From Thermotogaceae bacterium (GTDB lineage Bacteria > Thermotogota > Thermotogae > B21-G9 > HyVt-16), in the NCBI GenBank assembly GCA_011043375.1, contig DQYP01000065.1:1-6770 (forward strand): a DNA stretch of 6,770 bases, written 5' to 3'. Below, piece by piece: positions 6,067-6,770 of this stretch (within the stretch, counting starts at the first letter, position 1; every line of letters begins with the position of its first letter). Position numbers and translations under genes: made by a program. A model generated the notes under the pieces. The model was not told where the DNA came from and searched no databases. It saw nothing but the letters and a program-made list of their open reading frames with translations.

Positions 6067-6770
6067 TTGTCCGAAAATATGATAAGATATACATTTCTTT
6101 TTTCGCTTGGAACTTTGATAAGTAGAATACTTGGATTGATCAGGGATGCTCTGCTATCAAGGTATTTTGGTGTTTCTCCCGAGTACGATGCCTACATGAC
6201 GGCGATACTCATTCCATTTTTTCTTAGGAAAATATTCGCAGAAGGTGCCCTTTCGACTGCGTTCATTCCTTTGTATTCAAAAAAACTGCTGAAATCCGAG
6301 AGAGATGCATTCAATTTTGCGTCAGAGATTTTTACAATATTTTTCGTTATAACATCAACCTTAGTGATTTTGGCAGAAATATTCACACCACAGTTGGTGT
6401 GGTTTTTTGCTACAGGATTCCGTGATGAAAGATTCGAAATCACGGTCAAACTCTTCAGAATAACCTTCCCTTTCGTGATTTTTGTTAACCTATGGGCAAT
6501 AGCGTACGGCATTCTCAACAGTCACTCACATTTTTTGATCCCAGCACTCTCACCTGCAATTTCAAATATTGCTGTGATCATGGGTGTGGTGTTTTCACCA
6601 CTTTTAGCCGTACCTATTTTTGGACCAGCTTGTGGATTTACCGTGGGTGGTGTCGTTCAGTTCGTAATCCTATTGTATTGGTTGAAAAGGTTGGGATATT
6701 CCTATGAATTCAAATTCAAGTCCCCAGAGCTTGGAGAGTTCTTTAAATTATTTTTTTATTCGAGCATTGG
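6067..6770 (+). CDS. murJ: Lipid II flippase MurJ (MOP/MVF family), 3' partial
   Basis: MurJ moves the peptidoglycan precursor lipid II from the inner to the outer face of the cytoplasmic membrane. Only 234 codons are present before the right edge, of about 500 expected. The N-terminal signature is clear: ISRILGLIRDALLSRYFG (18-35), then YDAY (40-43) and FLRKIFAEGALSTAFIP (52-68). Counting from TTG 6067, Arg20, Arg26, Asp41, Arg54 and Glu59 line up with E. coli MurJ residues Arg18, Arg24, Asp39, Arg52 and Glu57, all reported as important for function. Hydrophobic helices continue at ~86-113, 130-150, 158-181 and 187-206, and RITFPF (131-136) also matches the family. ATG 6079 is an alternative start four residues later. 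The gene follows the radical SAM stop by 31 bases and completes a wall-synthesis group with murA. Confidence 0.95.
   Translation, partial: MSENMIRYTFLFSLGTLISRILGLIRDALLSRYFGVSPEYDAYMTAILIPFFLRKIFAEGALSTAFIPLYSKKLLKSERDAFNFASEIFTIFFVITSTLVILAEIFTPQLVWFFATGFRDERFEITVKLFRITFPFVIFVNLWAIAYGILNSHSHFLIPALSPAISNIAVIMGVVFSPLLAVPIFGPACGFTVGGVVQFVILLYWLKRLGYSYEFKFKSPELGEFFKLFFYSSI

Noticed and set aside
6035..6082. GTG frame of 15 codons overlapping the radical SAM stop
   Set aside because: There is no ribosome binding site ahead of it, and it overlaps the murJ start in another frame.
6192..6518. Minus-strand frame of 108 codons
   Set aside because: It lies antisense to murJ, whose sense frame matches the family in detail.
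6492..6707. Plus-strand frame of 71 codons
   Set aside because: It is an out-of-frame shadow inside murJ and resembles no known protein.
1..6770. CRISPR arrays, tRNA or rRNA genes, insertion sequences
   Set aside because: No regular repeats, cloverleaf-like segments, inverted terminal repeats or transposase frames were seen. The window is nearly all coding.

Overview
The window is compact, AT-rich bacterial DNA with every gene on the + strand and almost no non-coding space. Arginine is written mostly with AGA and isoleucine often with ATA. The proteins are rich in Lys, Glu and Ile. Together with the look of the encoded families, this suggests a thermophile, most likely a member of the Thermotogota. 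That placement is an inference from style, not from a marker gene.

Layout. (1) A large protein gene fills bases 1 to 2234 and is open through the left edge, so its N-terminus is missing. It carries a fibronectin-III-like region, a divergent SpoIID/LytB-type peptidoglycan domain and a C-terminal carbohydrate-binding-like beta-sandwich. (2) A predicted seven-helix membrane protein of unknown function follows at 2289-3095. (3) An 82-base gap holds a plausible extended -10 promoter and a duplicated ribosome-binding-site-like tract. (4) A soluble coiled-coil plus GGDEF-like protein with several lost signature residues lies at 3178-3834. (5) murA (3827-5101) starts at a TTG inside the end of the GGDEF gene. 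(6) A PflX-type radical SAM protein (5115-6035) comes next. (7) The first 234 codons of murJ start at a TTG at 6067 and run off the right edge.

Theme. murA makes the first committed peptidoglycan precursor, murJ flips lipid II across the membrane, and the SpoIID/LytB-like protein belongs to a fold that acts on peptidoglycan glycan strands. Between these sit three proteins of unassigned role: the 7-TM protein, the degenerate GGDEF protein and the radical SAM protein. The tight spacing from 3178 to the right edge (8-base overlap, 13-base gap, 31-base gap) suggests one transcript. The most interesting possibility is that the GGDEF-like protein is a sensor or regulator of envelope synthesis, translationally coupled to murA. 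This is a hypothesis from context only.
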